Source: Paenalcaligenes hermetiae
GTDB taxonomy: Bacteria > Pseudomonadota > Gammaproteobacteria > Burkholderiales > Burkholderiaceae_B
Assembly: GCF_039543645.1 (NCBI RefSeq)
Contig: NZ_BAABKD010000002.1
Location: forward strand, 62,001-126,000
DNA length: 64,000 nt
Reading direction: 5' to 3'
Shown one piece after another: positions 24,331 to 33,687 of this stretch (position 1 is its first letter; every line of letters begins with the position of its first letter). A program made the position numbers and the translations under genes. The notes below the pieces were generated by a model. The model was not told the DNA's origin, did not search any database, and saw only the letters and a list, made by a program, of their open reading frames with translations.

Positions 24331-27300
24331 AAACCTGTATCGGTGTTAACGGTAGTTGCGCCTGTACAGATGCATCGTATAAAACACGTAGCTCTGTCGC
24401 CGGCAACACAAACACACCCGCGGTATTAAGCTGCACCTCATAACGTATGCGGCTCACACCGACGGGCAAGGAATCGAAATAAGCACGATAGCTTCCCGCT
24501 AACCGCTCCTCATAACTAGGTAGAGCTAGCGAGGCGGCGAAGTCATCTTGCTCCAAAAGACCGCCACCGCTCGCTGTCACCATCGCAGCAGCAGGAATCG
24601 GATCTTCCAGCACTGTCCAACCCTGTGCTTGATCGGTTTCGATTTCTATCTCCACACGATAACGATCCCCCACCTGCCAACGTCCAGCCTGTGCTTGCTG
24701 TAGGGGAGTGACGACTCGACGCAGTTGTACGCCTTGCATTACAGGCACACTAATGGGCACCGCTGCCTCGGCACTGAGTTTTGCCCAAATCGGGCCGGAG
24801 CCCTGGTGCAACACTGTGACTGCTCCCTGCTGAGCCCACGACCATGACTGCACATAAGGACTTGAATGCTCTGACCAATCCACTCGCTGCTCTGCGTGGT
24901 CTTGTTGCACTAAGGTGAAACCATCCGCCCACTCTTGCTGATCCAAACGTGCCAATGCTAATAGCGCCCAACTGTTCTCTGGTGCCGTGCCCCAATGTCC
25001 CTGTTGCTGCTGCGCCAGAAGCCCATGCATAAGCCCAGGCAAATAATCCTGCCACTGAGGCAAATCCATTACAGCTAAAATCAAACGAGCTTGATTTGTT
25101 ACCGCAGACATCATCAAAGAAGGCATATAGTCTCTCTGGTTTGGCTCAAAAGTCCATAAGGAGCCCCGCTGTAACAAGCGTTTTTGTAATTCCGCTTGAA
25201 TGGATTCTATCTTGATGCTGGCTCCCTCCATACGTGGATGTTGTAATAACTCCAGCCCATCAATCAACGCGGAGCTAAGCCACTGCTGTACTGGTAACGC
25301 TAACACATCAAGCATCTCGCGCTGAACCCGATCATAAGCTGCCAGAGCATTGACGGCTGCCATATAAATAGCGACCCGCTCTTTGACTTGCTGGGGTTGC
25401 TGTCTGGACTGCCCTTGAACATACCGCCACAAAGCATCAACAAGCTGTGAGGCCACAGCCGGCGGCAAAGCTAACCCCGAGGACTGTTTAGCATTCAGCT
25501 GTAATAAATAAGCTGTTAACTCTGCACTACCTGCCAAATAAGGGTTAGGAAAATAGCGTACTAACCCCTCCTCGTCTAAATAGGATGGTAGCGTTTGCAT
25601 CAACTGCTGCCAGGCCATCTCGTCTTGTAAAGCCACCGCTGCCGATATTTGCTGCTCAAAAGAAGAATAAGAATGGGTTTTAAACCAATCACGTGCACCT
25701 TGTTGCTCTGCTAAAGAAGGGTACAAAGCTAAGACTACTTGTCCTCGTGTTACCCCTGCTGCATCCGTTAGCGCTTGTGCTGGTCTCCACACCTGTAAGC
25801 GTTGCGATTGCTGCGGTAACAACCGCTGCCAAAGCACTTGCTGTTGCCGTACGGGCACAGCCGCTTGCCAATGCTGCGTCAGCTCTAGTGCATCCATGCG
25901 AACTTGGCTCTGCTCTTCATAAGCGATGATTTTCCAGTGAATCTGCCCTTGGTTCGCCTCCAGCTCAGCGGGCAGCTGCACTGATTCAGAAAAAGAATGA
26001 TTAGACTGAGCTGCCACCGTTAAAACTTGCTCTGTCTGCACCCAAGGAGTATCCCCCTCAAGATAAGCCTCGATTTGTACGCGTATGACTTTATCTACAG
26101 GCTCACGATTGCGTAATGTAAACTCGGCGGCAAAGGTATCACCTGCACGGATCTGCTGTGGTAACGCTGACAATATCTGTATCGGCTGGTGGGTTTGAAT
26201 TTGTGTACGCGCTGCTCCAAATACATCCCCACCCGTATCCACTAATGCCACAATCTCAAATTGCGTTAAGCTCTGATTCAGAGGTACCTCTATGATGGCT
26301 TGCCCTTGATCATCTAACGTCACATCACTGCGCCACACTAACAAGCTATCCAAAATTTGACGAGTTGGTGCTTGCCCGCCCCCACCACCCGCTGGGATAG
26401 CTTTGCGCCCGTAATGACGTCGCCCCACAACTTCTGACTGCATTGTCGCTGTTCGGACTCCATAGCCCACTTCGGGATACATAGCCCCTAACAAATCCCA
26501 CGTTGTATTTTTTCTTAATGCTAAAAGTGCTTGATCTACACCCACTAACAATACTGAAGCGTTCGCTGCGGGCTCACCAGAGGGCAGTTGTGCTTGCACA
26601 CGAAAGCGAGCAGTTTGCCCCACCCTATAAAGAGACTGCTCAGGCTGTAAGCTGACTTGGAGCGTATGGGCATGATTTGCCACCGCTAAACGCGTCACCC
26701 CATACCTAAAGCTGGGTTTAGCTAAGTCCACCGTTGTCGTCGGCAATTGCTTTGCCGCACTTTTATATCGTTGAAACCACTGCAACGGCGTTTTCCAGTC
26801 CCCTTGTATCAGATCTCGCCACGACACAGCGTACTGACGCCCCCGTACCGCTAGCACAGACACATACACGTTGGGGCCCCATGACGGTTCCACGGTTAAG
26901 TCAAAATAAGGCTGCTCTCGCGTCAAGCTTACCCACTGCGTATGTAAAATGCGATCACGCTCTACCGCCACCCATGCGGAGGCCTGTTCAAAAGGCATCT
27001 GCACCTGAAAGCGAACGGTATCACCCGGTTGCGCAGATTTTTTATCTGCTAATATGTCCATGCGATCATGATTGGCGCCCAGTGCAGCTGGTGCTCTATC
27101 CCCTAACCATAGCTGGGTCTCTGCCGTATAGGGTCGCTGCTCCGCATCCAGACTTTGGCTATGTAATATGAGCTGCCCACCTTGTGGTACATGAATCACA
27201 CATTGCCATCGGCCCTCGCCATCACTTTGTGTTTGACACACTTGTCCTAACGATTCGCGTTGCTCATGATGCTCATAACGATAAAACCCGCCCACCATGC

Positions 27301-29794
27301 GTTGTCGGGTTGTATAAAAAGATTGTCTTTGTGCCGAAATGGTGATGGGTTGATTTGCAACCGTTTGGCCGCTAGGGCTTAATACTACGCCATGAACATG
27401 AGCTGTGTTTGACTCTTCCCAGTAAGCATGCCGTACGCCAACCACCACCTGTGACGGCCAAATGCGTTGCTGCTGGGTGAGTGTTTGGATTTGACCGCTT
27501 GGATCCCTGAACTCTGCGCTCATAACTAACGACTGCGGGGAGGATACCGCAGGCAAAGTGAGTGCCATCTGTGCACTACCTTGATGGTCCAAAAACAATG
27601 GCTTTTTATCTAATAAGGCTTGTGGCCGTGGTGAACCCAGAACAGGATTAAAATCATACTCCTCATAGCCCGCAAAATCTGGCACCAAAGGATGTAACAA
27701 AGCACTTACTTGTAAGGGAAGATACGCTGCCACCCCTCCTGCTATGTAATGCAACTGTGCATCAAGTACCGTCTCACTTTCTCCAACTAGCAAGGGTTGC
27801 GCTGGCTGCATAGACGTAAGCGCTAGTCGACCATCTATATAAGGGCGCTTAAACGCCTCTACACGTAAGGAGGCCGTTTGAAAAGCGGCTTGTTCCCCCT
27901 GTAACCAGACCTCATAAGTTCCTAATAGCATGGACGCCGTCAAAATTTGCGTATTTTCTGCGTACCATGCCCCAGTAGAAGATTGCTGCCAATGCAAAGG
28001 TTGAATAAACTCTGCTCCACTCCCTACATGACGCAAGCGCATTTCAGGTAAGAACGCAGATAAGTCTTGAGCTGGTTGTCCACGCCAATAATGCTTAAAG
28101 TGCGCCGTTTCCCCAGCTAAAAATAGCGGTCGGTCGACCACCGTATGGGCTACTTCGGCCGCATTGCCCCCTGCATAGTAATAAGGCAACTGAAAACGCC
28201 ACGCCTCAAGCCCCCTATCCCATGAGGTCATCACAAAACTTTGATCGGCTTGCCCATAGGCATCAGCATGATTCGCCCCTATCGCTGCACTGATAAAATA
28301 ACCATCTAACCCAGTTTGCTCATAATAGTTCGCTTCTGTTGCCTCTTCCCACGCCCATTGTCCGGAATCGTCCGTTACCCCTTGGGCCACTGTATTCCCT
28401 ATACCGTCAAGTACCATAATTTGAGCTTGGGCGACGGGTTGGGCGTTATCTAAACGCGTCACCCACACTCGCAACTGCCCATTGGCCATTTTGCTATGTA
28501 CAGCTAAATTAGTCAGCAATACGGCACTGCGTACATACATCGCTTCGTGATCACTCAAATAAGCCTCACCTAAGCGCGAAGACTGTGCTTCTAGCACATA
28601 AAACCCCGGCGCACTTAAAGGCACACCGATTAACTCAGTCTCTTTTTCTGCCAATGCAGGTGGTGCTGGCAACGTTATTTGTTGTGTTTCTGTTTGTGTT
28701 ACCGCAAAAATTGAGCGGCTTGCAGGGCTAAGCGCCGCGCCATGAGACGCCTCTTGCCACCCTTGTAAACGCCATGCGGCCTCAAGTTGATTCTCTGAGA
28801 GAGCATAGTCGCCCACGCGCTGTAAACGCGCGTACCATTGCAGCATGTCCTGTGCCTGGGTCAAATGCAAATAACGCAACTGCCCAGCCGTCGCCTGATT
28901 TTGCTGAGTAAAAATAGCCGCATCTACCCCTCGAATCGCAACAGGAACCAAGGCTGGCTCAGGCTCTGAGGTAGGAGGACGCTCTGCAAATCGCTCTATG
29001 ACTCCCATGCCCTCATAAGCGAACTTAAGCAAAGGAGGCATCGCCGCCGTTTTGACCGGCAGTTGAAAAAAATCTGGATTGGATAAAGCACGCTGCGCAT
29101 CATCACGCACCCCAGCTCCTGTTGCTGGCATATCCCAAACAAACGTAGCAAGTTCCTTATAGGTAGCTGGGAATTCCACACTATCACTCCAGGCTACCGG
29201 CTCTGAAAAAGGTACAGGTGCTATCTGCTGCCCATCTTTCGCACGTAAGCGTAAGGCAGTTAAAAACGCTGTTGGAACAGGTGCTGAAAACTGGAGCCGC
29301 AGCGGGCGTAAAGGATTACAATCCGCTGTGCTACGCGTTTTGTCGCACCACAGCTGCACCCGTAATGGCCCCCGTACTTGAAAATGCAGACCAGGCTGGT
29401 CACCATAAAACACTTTGGGTACCAGGCTACGTTGTCTCTGATCACGCAGCTGCAAAACAAGCTCAGAGCCCGACGCCAAACGTTGGGCACACTGCATCAC
29501 CAAGAATTGATCTGCCCGATCTGCCTCATACATGTAACTTTGCTCTTGAAGCAGCGCCTGTGCTTGCTCCATAGGCACAACTTGTAAAGGTATACGTTCA
29601 CCTAAGGCACTGCTTTGGCAATAACTATGCTCCGTCAGCTGAGCTGCGGTAACAGGCTGATCAAAATGTAAAATAAAAGCCTGATCTTCATCAATCGTAC
29701 CTACCCCCGGTTGTACGTGTTGCAAAACCGCTGCATAAGCTAGCCCTATCATCATCCACAAACCCAAGCCTAAAAGCCATTGGTGACCACGCAT
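24317..29794 (-). CDS. Alpha-2-macroglobulin family protein (thioester motif lacks the cysteine)
   Basis: A 1825-residue periplasmic protein with a cleavable signal peptide (LGLWMMIGLAYA) and no lipobox cysteine. The E. coli YfhM homologue is a lipoprotein of about 1650 residues. MG2-like domains (for example PLFLAGETAHFKHYWRGQ), the bait region and the alpha-2-macroglobulin core (SVLLVGVDQALLALRK) follow in order. The thioester site, normally CLEQ, reads S1378-F-E-Q within YSSFEQQISAAVAL, so no covalent thioester can form. GGGGAGA precedes the ATG. The gene overlaps pbpC, the usual partner. It probably inhibits proteases by trapping without cross-linking. Confidence 0.9.
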   Translation of the reverse strand: MRGHQWLLGLGLWMMIGLAYAAVLQHVQPGVGTIDEDQAFILHFDQPVTAAQLTEHSYCQSSALGERIPLQVVPMEQAQALLQEQSYMYEADRADQFLVMQCAQRLASGSELVLQLRDQRQRSLVPKVFYGDQPGLHFQVRGPLRVQLWCDKTRSTADCNPLRPLRLQFSAPVPTAFLTALRLRAKDGQQIAPVPFSEPVAWSDSVEFPATYKELATFVWDMPATGAGVRDDAQRALSNPDFFQLPVKTAAMPPLLKFAYEGMGVIERFAERPPTSEPEPALVPVAIRGVDAAIFTQQNQATAGQLRYLHLTQAQDMLQWYARLQRVGDYALSENQLEAAWRLQGWQEASHGAALSPASRSIFAVTQTETQQITLPAPPALAEKETELIGVPLSAPGFYVLEAQSSRLGEAYLSDHEAMYVRSAVLLTNLAVHSKMANGQLRVWVTRLDNAQPVAQAQIMVLDGIGNTVAQGVTDDSGQWAWEEATEANYYEQTGLDGYFISAAIGANHADAYGQADQSFVMTSWDRGLEAWRFQLPYYYAGGNAAEVAHTVVDRPLFLAGETAHFKHYWRGQPAQDLSAFLPEMRLRHVGSGAEFIQPLHWQQSSTGAWYAENTQILTASMLLGTYEVWLQGEQAAFQTASLRVEAFKRPYIDGRLALTSMQPAQPLLVGESETVLDAQLHYIAGGVAAYLPLQVSALLHPLVPDFAGYEEYDFNPVLGSPRPQALLDKKPLFLDHQGSAQMALTLPAVSSPQSLVMSAEFRDPSGQIQTLTQQQRIWPSQVVVGVRHAYWEESNTAHVHGVVLSPSGQTVANQPITISAQRQSFYTTRQRMVGGFYRYEHHEQRESLGQVCQTQSDGEGRWQCVIHVPQGGQLILHSQSLDAEQRPYTAETQLWLGDRAPAALGANHDRMDILADKKSAQPGDTVRFQVQMPFEQASAWVAVERDRILHTQWVSLTREQPYFDLTVEPSWGPNVYVSVLAVRGRQYAVSWRDLIQGDWKTPLQWFQRYKSAAKQLPTTTVDLAKPSFRYGVTRLAVANHAHTLQVSLQPEQSLYRVGQTARFRVQAQLPSGEPAANASVLLVGVDQALLALRKNTTWDLLGAMYPEVGYGVRTATMQSEVVGRRHYGRKAIPAGGGGGQAPTRQILDSLLVWRSDVTLDDQGQAIIEVPLNQSLTQFEIVALVDTGGDVFGAARTQIQTHQPIQILSALPQQIRAGDTFAAEFTLRNREPVDKVIRVQIEAYLEGDTPWVQTEQVLTVAAQSNHSFSESVQLPAELEANQGQIHWKIIAYEEQSQVRMDALELTQHWQAAVPVRQQQVLWQRLLPQQSQRLQVWRPAQALTDAAGVTRGQVVLALYPSLAEQQGARDWFKTHSYSSFEQQISAAVALQDEMAWQQLMQTLPSYLDEEGLVRYFPNPYLAGSAELTAYLLQLNAKQSSGLALPPAVASQLVDALWRYVQGQSRQQPQQVKERVAIYMAAVNALAAYDRVQREMLDVLALPVQQWLSSALIDGLELLQHPRMEGASIKIESIQAELQKRLLQRGSLWTFEPNQRDYMPSLMMSAVTNQARLILAVMDLPQWQDYLPGLMHGLLAQQQQGHWGTAPENSWALLALARLDQQEWADGFTLVQQDHAEQRVDWSEHSSPYVQSWSWAQQGAVTVLHQGSGPIWAKLSAEAAVPISVPVMQGVQLRRVVTPLQQAQAGRWQVGDRYRVEIEIETDQAQGWTVLEDPIPAAAMVTASGGGLLEQDDFAASLALPSYEERLAGSYRAYFDSLPVGVSRIRYEVQLNTAGVFVLPATELRVLYDASVQAQLPLTPIQVYAQP

Positions 29795-29892
29795 TCTCCC
29801 CTCACTTCCCTTGATTTGATCTGCTTATTATAAGTGCCCCATTTTGGCCCAGAGCACTTTATTTTTTGTGGTACTTATCCTATTATTCAAAT

Positions 29893-29911
29893 GATAATAA
29901 TTATCATTATC
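29893..29911. promoter_or_regulatory. Fur box upstream of the TonB-dependent receptor
   Basis: GATAATAATTATCATTATC matches 17 of 19 positions of the consensus Fur site (GATAATGATAATCATTATC). It lies 38 bp before the receptor's start codon, where Fur would repress the promoter under iron-replete conditions. Confidence 0.85.
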
Positions 29912-29949
29912 AAAAACATTACTACTAAATATTACGATTAAGGTTAACT

Positions 29950-31974
29950 ATGCAACAACTTCCCTTGCCGCCACGCTCACAGTATCGACTTGGCTTGAGT
30001 GCTTTCGGCGTCGCGCTCGCTTTTACCCCCTACGCTTTTGCACAAAGCACCGACAACAGTGTGACACAACTGCAAAATGTGGTGGTCACAGCCTCGGGTT
30101 TTGAGCAGCAAATCGAAGATGCCCCCGCCTCGATTAGTGTGATCTCTCGTGAGGAGTTACAGAAAAAAGCGTACAAAGATATAACAGACGCTTTAAAAGA
30201 TGTTCCTGGAGTGGTTATCACGGGGGGCGGAAGTAATAGTGACATCAGCATCCGAGGCATGGCTGCAGGCTATACCTTGATTCTGGTTGATGGTAAACGA
30301 CAAAATACGCGTGAAACCCGTCCAAACAGTGACGGCTCTGGCATTGAGCAAGGGTGGCTACCCCCCATGCAAGCCATTGAGCGTATTGAGGTCGTCCGTG
30401 GCCCAATGTCTTCGTTATATGGTTCCGAAGCCATGGGAGGCGTCATCAACATCATCACACGTAAAATAGCCAATGAGTGGACAGGGTCATTGCGTACCGA
30501 AGGCACTTTCCAAGAGGACTCCGATTCTGGCAATATCTATCAGGGCAATTTTTATGTCGCCGGTCCAATCAAAGAGGACCTATTAGGCGTGCAAATTTAT
30601 GGCCAAAAAACATTGCGCAAAGAAGATAAGTTTATCAATGGCTTTAATAAACAAGACACACGCTCTGGCACAGTAAAATTCACCCTTAGTCCCAGTCAAA
30701 ACCATGATCTCGTCGCAGAGGTCGGGCGCACCCTACAAGATCGTACCAGCCACCCCGGCAAAAGCTCAGCCACAGAATCTTGCCGAGGGGGCCGCTGCAC
30801 ACCGAATAGTATTTCCGAAAGCAAGTACTCGCGCAATCACTATGGTCTCACCCACTACGGACGCTGGGGGCAATTACGCTCAGAAAGCTTCATTCAACAA
30901 GAAGACACCAAAAACCCAGGTCGTGATATGTTCATCAAAAACCTAGAGGCCAACACACAATGGAGTCTAGCCACTGAACACCATATGCTAAGTTTTGGGC
31001 TGCAATATTTAAAAGAAAAGCTAGATGACACCAATAATCAATATAAACCAGAGGTCAGTCACCTATCGCGTTATCAATGGGCGGCCTTTATCGAAGATGA
31101 GTGGATGTTACACCCTAATTTTAGTCTTACAGGCGGGCTTCGTTTAACCCATGATGAAAACTACGGTAATCACTGGACTCCCCGTTTATACGGCGTCTGG
31201 CATGCAACCGAGCAGTTTACCTTTAAAGCAGGGGTTTCAACTGGCTTTAAAGCACCTGGCCTGCGTGCCGCTGTCGCTGATTGGGGTCAAATCACTGGTG
31301 GGGGCGGTGAGCCTGCCGTCATCGTAGGAAACCCAAATCTCAAACCCGAGAAAAGTATTTCTCAAGAAATTGGCTTTATCTGGGATAACCGAGAGAACGT
31401 AAATATTGGTGTGACCGCGTTTAACACGCAATTCAAAGACAAAATCTCCGAGGTGCGTCGTTGCACAGACCCCGATGGTCTGCCGACTTGCCATGTTTTA
31501 CCCGGTGACCGCGGTTATAAATTCATTAGTGACCGCGTGAACGTCGATAAAGCTGTTATGCGTGGGGTAGAAGCCACCGCCACTTGGGATATCACGGATC
31601 AGCTACGTTTAAATAGCAATTACACGTTTACCCACTCCAAGCAAAAAAGTGGGGACTTTGCAGGACGCCCATTAAATAAAATGCCAAAGCATATGTTTAA
31701 TAGCACGCTAGATTGGGATTACGACGAGCAGCTCAATCTCTGGACCCGGGTGAATTTCCGTGGTCGTACTTCTGATTACTTAAGCCGCACCTCGATGAGT
31801 GAAGGCACACCATCCTTTACCTTTGTCGATCTAGGCGTGGGCTATCAGCTTAATAAAAATACACGTTTTGGTTTGGGCGTATACAACATCTTTGATAAAC
31901 GCATGGAGTACTCGGACTACGGGGCCGTGTATGATGGCCGCCGCTACTGGGCACAAATGACCATTGGCTTCTAA
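29950..31974 (+). CDS. TonB-dependent outer-membrane receptor (catecholate siderophore type)
   Basis: A 674-residue receptor. A signal peptide (about residues 1-31, ...AFTPYAFA) is followed by a TonB-box-like VVVTAS and a plug (SIRGMAAGYTLILVDGKRQ, ERIEVVRGPMSSLYGSEAMGGVINIIT). The 22-stranded barrel ends in a terminal Phe (WAQMTIGF). The pattern resembles CirA/FepA/BfeA receptors, so ferric catecholate uptake is likely but the exact ligand is not. AAGG precedes the ATG, and a Fur box lies upstream. ExbB/ExbD at 5.2-6.2 kb may supply energy. No siderophore synthesis genes lie beside it. Confidence 0.9.
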   Translation: MQQLPLPPRSQYRLGLSAFGVALAFTPYAFAQSTDNSVTQLQNVVVTASGFEQQIEDAPASISVISREELQKKAYKDITDALKDVPGVVITGGGSNSDISIRGMAAGYTLILVDGKRQNTRETRPNSDGSGIEQGWLPPMQAIERIEVVRGPMSSLYGSEAMGGVINIITRKIANEWTGSLRTEGTFQEDSDSGNIYQGNFYVAGPIKEDLLGVQIYGQKTLRKEDKFINGFNKQDTRSGTVKFTLSPSQNHDLVAEVGRTLQDRTSHPGKSSATESCRGGRCTPNSISESKYSRNHYGLTHYGRWGQLRSESFIQQEDTKNPGRDMFIKNLEANTQWSLATEHHMLSFGLQYLKEKLDDTNNQYKPEVSHLSRYQWAAFIEDEWMLHPNFSLTGGLRLTHDENYGNHWTPRLYGVWHATEQFTFKAGVSTGFKAPGLRAAVADWGQITGGGGEPAVIVGNPNLKPEKSISQEIGFIWDNRENVNIGVTAFNTQFKDKISEVRRCTDPDGLPTCHVLPGDRGYKFISDRVNVDKAVMRGVEATATWDITDQLRLNSNYTFTHSKQKSGDFAGRPLNKMPKHMFNSTLDWDYDEQLNLWTRVNFRGRTSDYLSRTSMSEGTPSFTFVDLGVGYQLNKNTRFGLGVYNIFDKRMEYSDYGAVYDGRRYWAQMTIGF

Positions 31975-31992
31975 GCATACGTATACCCATCG

Positions 31993-32026
31993 AACGGCTC
32001 TTAACCCATGCAGGTTAGGAGCTGTT
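31993..32026 (+). terminator. Possible terminator after the TonB-dependent receptor
   Basis: AACGGCTCTTAACC and GGTTAGGAGCTGTT form a 14-bp stem with two G-U pairs and a 6-nt loop. It lacks a good T-run, so it may be Rho-assisted or simply a stabilising hairpin. Confidence 0.4.
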
Positions 32027-32163
32027 CTCCTTGAACCTTCTTGCTACCTTGTTTGCAAAAAAATACAACTTTTTAATACTACGTCATCGGCTTATCATCA
32101 AAGAGTGCTATGGTGAGTCAACACCTACACGTAGTACGTCACTTATTTTTTCAGGAGACAAGC

Positions 32164-32739
32164 ATGGCTAAAATTTTAATGATTTGCGGGGATTATTGCG
32201 AAGACTATGAAACCATGGTGCCCTACCAAACCCTACTGGCTGTAGGTCATGAGGTCGATGCCGTCAGTCCCGGCAAAAAAAGCGGCGATAAAATTATTAC
32301 TGCTATTCATGATTTTGAGGGGGAGCAAACGTACTCAGAAAAACGCGGGCACTTTTTTACCTTAACAGCCACCTTTGATGATATTCAGGTGGAAGATTAC
32401 GATGCCTTGGTACTACCCGGTGGGCGCGGTCCCGAATTTTTACGCTTAAACCAAGACGTCATCCACATGATTCAACATTTTTTCAAAACAGATAAGCCAG
32501 TAGCTGCTGTTTGCCACGCAGCACAACTGCTTGCCGCCGCCGATGTGCTCAAGGGGCGTACTTGCTCCGCCTACCCTGCATGCCAACCGGATGTCGAACT
32601 AGCCGGTGGACAATATGCTGATATTAACGTTGATCAAGCCGTCACCGATGGCAATCTAGTTACCGCCCCCGCTTGGCCAGCTCACCCCGCGTGGCTTCAA
32701 CAGTTTCTCTCCCTGCTTGGTACGCAGATTACACTCTAA
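32164..32739 (+). CDS. DJ-1/PfpI family protein
   Basis: A 191-residue protein of the DJ-1/PfpI superfamily. The nucleophile elbow is AVCHAAQ with Cys117 and His118, and Glu16 (in CEDYETMVPYQ) is the expected partner acid. VLPGGRGPEFLR is the conserved glycine loop. Family members act as proteases, glyoxalases or deglycases, so a catalytic role is likely but the substrate is open. AGGAGA immediately precedes the ATG at 32164; an ATG at 32110 is less likely. A bulged stem near 32748-32774 follows the gene. Confidence 0.87.
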   Translation: MAKILMICGDYCEDYETMVPYQTLLAVGHEVDAVSPGKKSGDKIITAIHDFEGEQTYSEKRGHFFTLTATFDDIQVEDYDALVLPGGRGPEFLRLNQDVIHMIQHFFKTDKPVAAVCHAAQLLAAADVLKGRTCSAYPACQPDVELAGGQYADINVDQAVTDGNLVTAPAWPAHPAWLQQFLSLLGTQITL

Positions 32740-32802
32740 GCTCATGCCCCAACCCTCTTACTGAGGCGTTGGGACTTGGTCTACTTTTACGATCATTAGA
32801 GG

Positions 32803-33561
32803 CTAAGCTAGCTGCAGCAAAGGCTTACATGCTCCAGCTGGCAGCAATGCTGCAGCGGCTTCATCCACAATAATCATGGCATGCGGATGCGCTTTTACGA
32901 TGGATGCCGGCATTGCCTCATCAACAGGGCTATGATAAAGATCTGCCATAATTTGGGCTTTATTCGTGCCCGTGGCTACTAATACAATTTCTTTTGCCTC
33001 AAAAATATCTTGCAACCCTAGTGTAATTGCTTGCGTGGGAACTTCATCCATCGAGTCAAAAAAACGACCATTGTCTATACGGGTTTGCTCCGAAAGCGCC
33101 ACCACATGTGTACGACTAGCAAAAGGCGTGCCTGGCTCATTAAAGCCAATATGCCCATTCGAACCAATCCCCAATAGTTGCAAATCAATACCACCCGCCT
33201 CGAGAATAAGACGCGAGTAGCGCTCACATTGCTCTTGTAAGTCACCACACAAACCATCGGGTAAAAAAGTACGGTGCTGAGCAAAAGCCAAACGATTAAA
33301 CAAATACTGACGCATATAATAATGATAGCTTTGAGGGTGGTCCGCCCCCAGCCCAATATATTCGTCCAAGTTAAATGTTGTCAGCTCAGACACATTCACA
33401 TCCTGCTTCGCCACTTGACGACAAAACTGCTCGTAAATGGGTTCCATCGTACTACCCGTTGCCAAGCCTAATACAGCATTTGGTTTTTTTTGAATTAATT
33501 GAATGAGTCGGGTTGTGACATAGTCGGCAATTGCCTGTGGATGGGGAAGAGAAAAAAACAT
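32803..33561 (-). CDS. nagB: Glucosamine-6-phosphate deaminase
   Basis: Converts glucosamine-6-phosphate to fructose-6-phosphate and ammonia. The 252-residue protein has VLGLATGST, FNLDEYIGL with Asp66 and GIGSNGHIGFNEPGTPFASRT with Asn135, His137 and Glu142. The Asn in place of the E. coli Asp141 is the Bacillus-type pattern. LHP-type phosphate binding and RIDNGRFFD follow. No nagA or sugar importer is adjacent, so the gene stands alone. A perfect palindrome lies about 85 bp upstream. Confidence 0.92.
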   Translation of the reverse strand: MFFSLPHPQAIADYVTTRLIQLIQKKPNAVLGLATGSTMEPIYEQFCRQVAKQDVNVSELTTFNLDEYIGLGADHPQSYHYYMRQYLFNRLAFAQHRTFLPDGLCGDLQEQCERYSRLILEAGGIDLQLLGIGSNGHIGFNEPGTPFASRTHVVALSEQTRIDNGRFFDSMDEVPTQAITLGLQDIFEAKEIVLVATGTNKAQIMADLYHSPVDEAMPASIVKAHPHAMIIVDEAAAALLPAGACKPLLQLA

Positions 33562-33646
33562 AAAAATAACCGTCAGCGCTATAAAAAATGTCGTTATGAC
33601 TTATTAGATTCAAATTATCATATAAATTTCATAACGGGGTGTGATT

Positions 33647-33660
33647 TTTTGTATACAAAA
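33647..33660. promoter_or_regulatory. Palindrome upstream of nagB
   Basis: TTTTGTATACAAAA is a perfect 14-bp palindrome in the 126-bp gap between nagB and the AraC-type gene. It is nested between GTGATTTT and AAAATCAC arms. The central TGTATACA resembles sites of GntR/HutC regulators that control amino-sugar genes; this is inference. Confidence 0.4.
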
Positions 33661-33687
33661 TTCGTAAAATCACAAAATTGTTTTACG

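Noticed and set aside
25693..25929. Open frame on the plus strand inside the alpha-2-macroglobulin gene, and similar long frames within other genes (2079-2420, 13865-14320, 26734-27171)
   Set aside because: They lie opposite to or within genes that match known families along their whole length; the translations have low-complexity composition and no recognisable motif.
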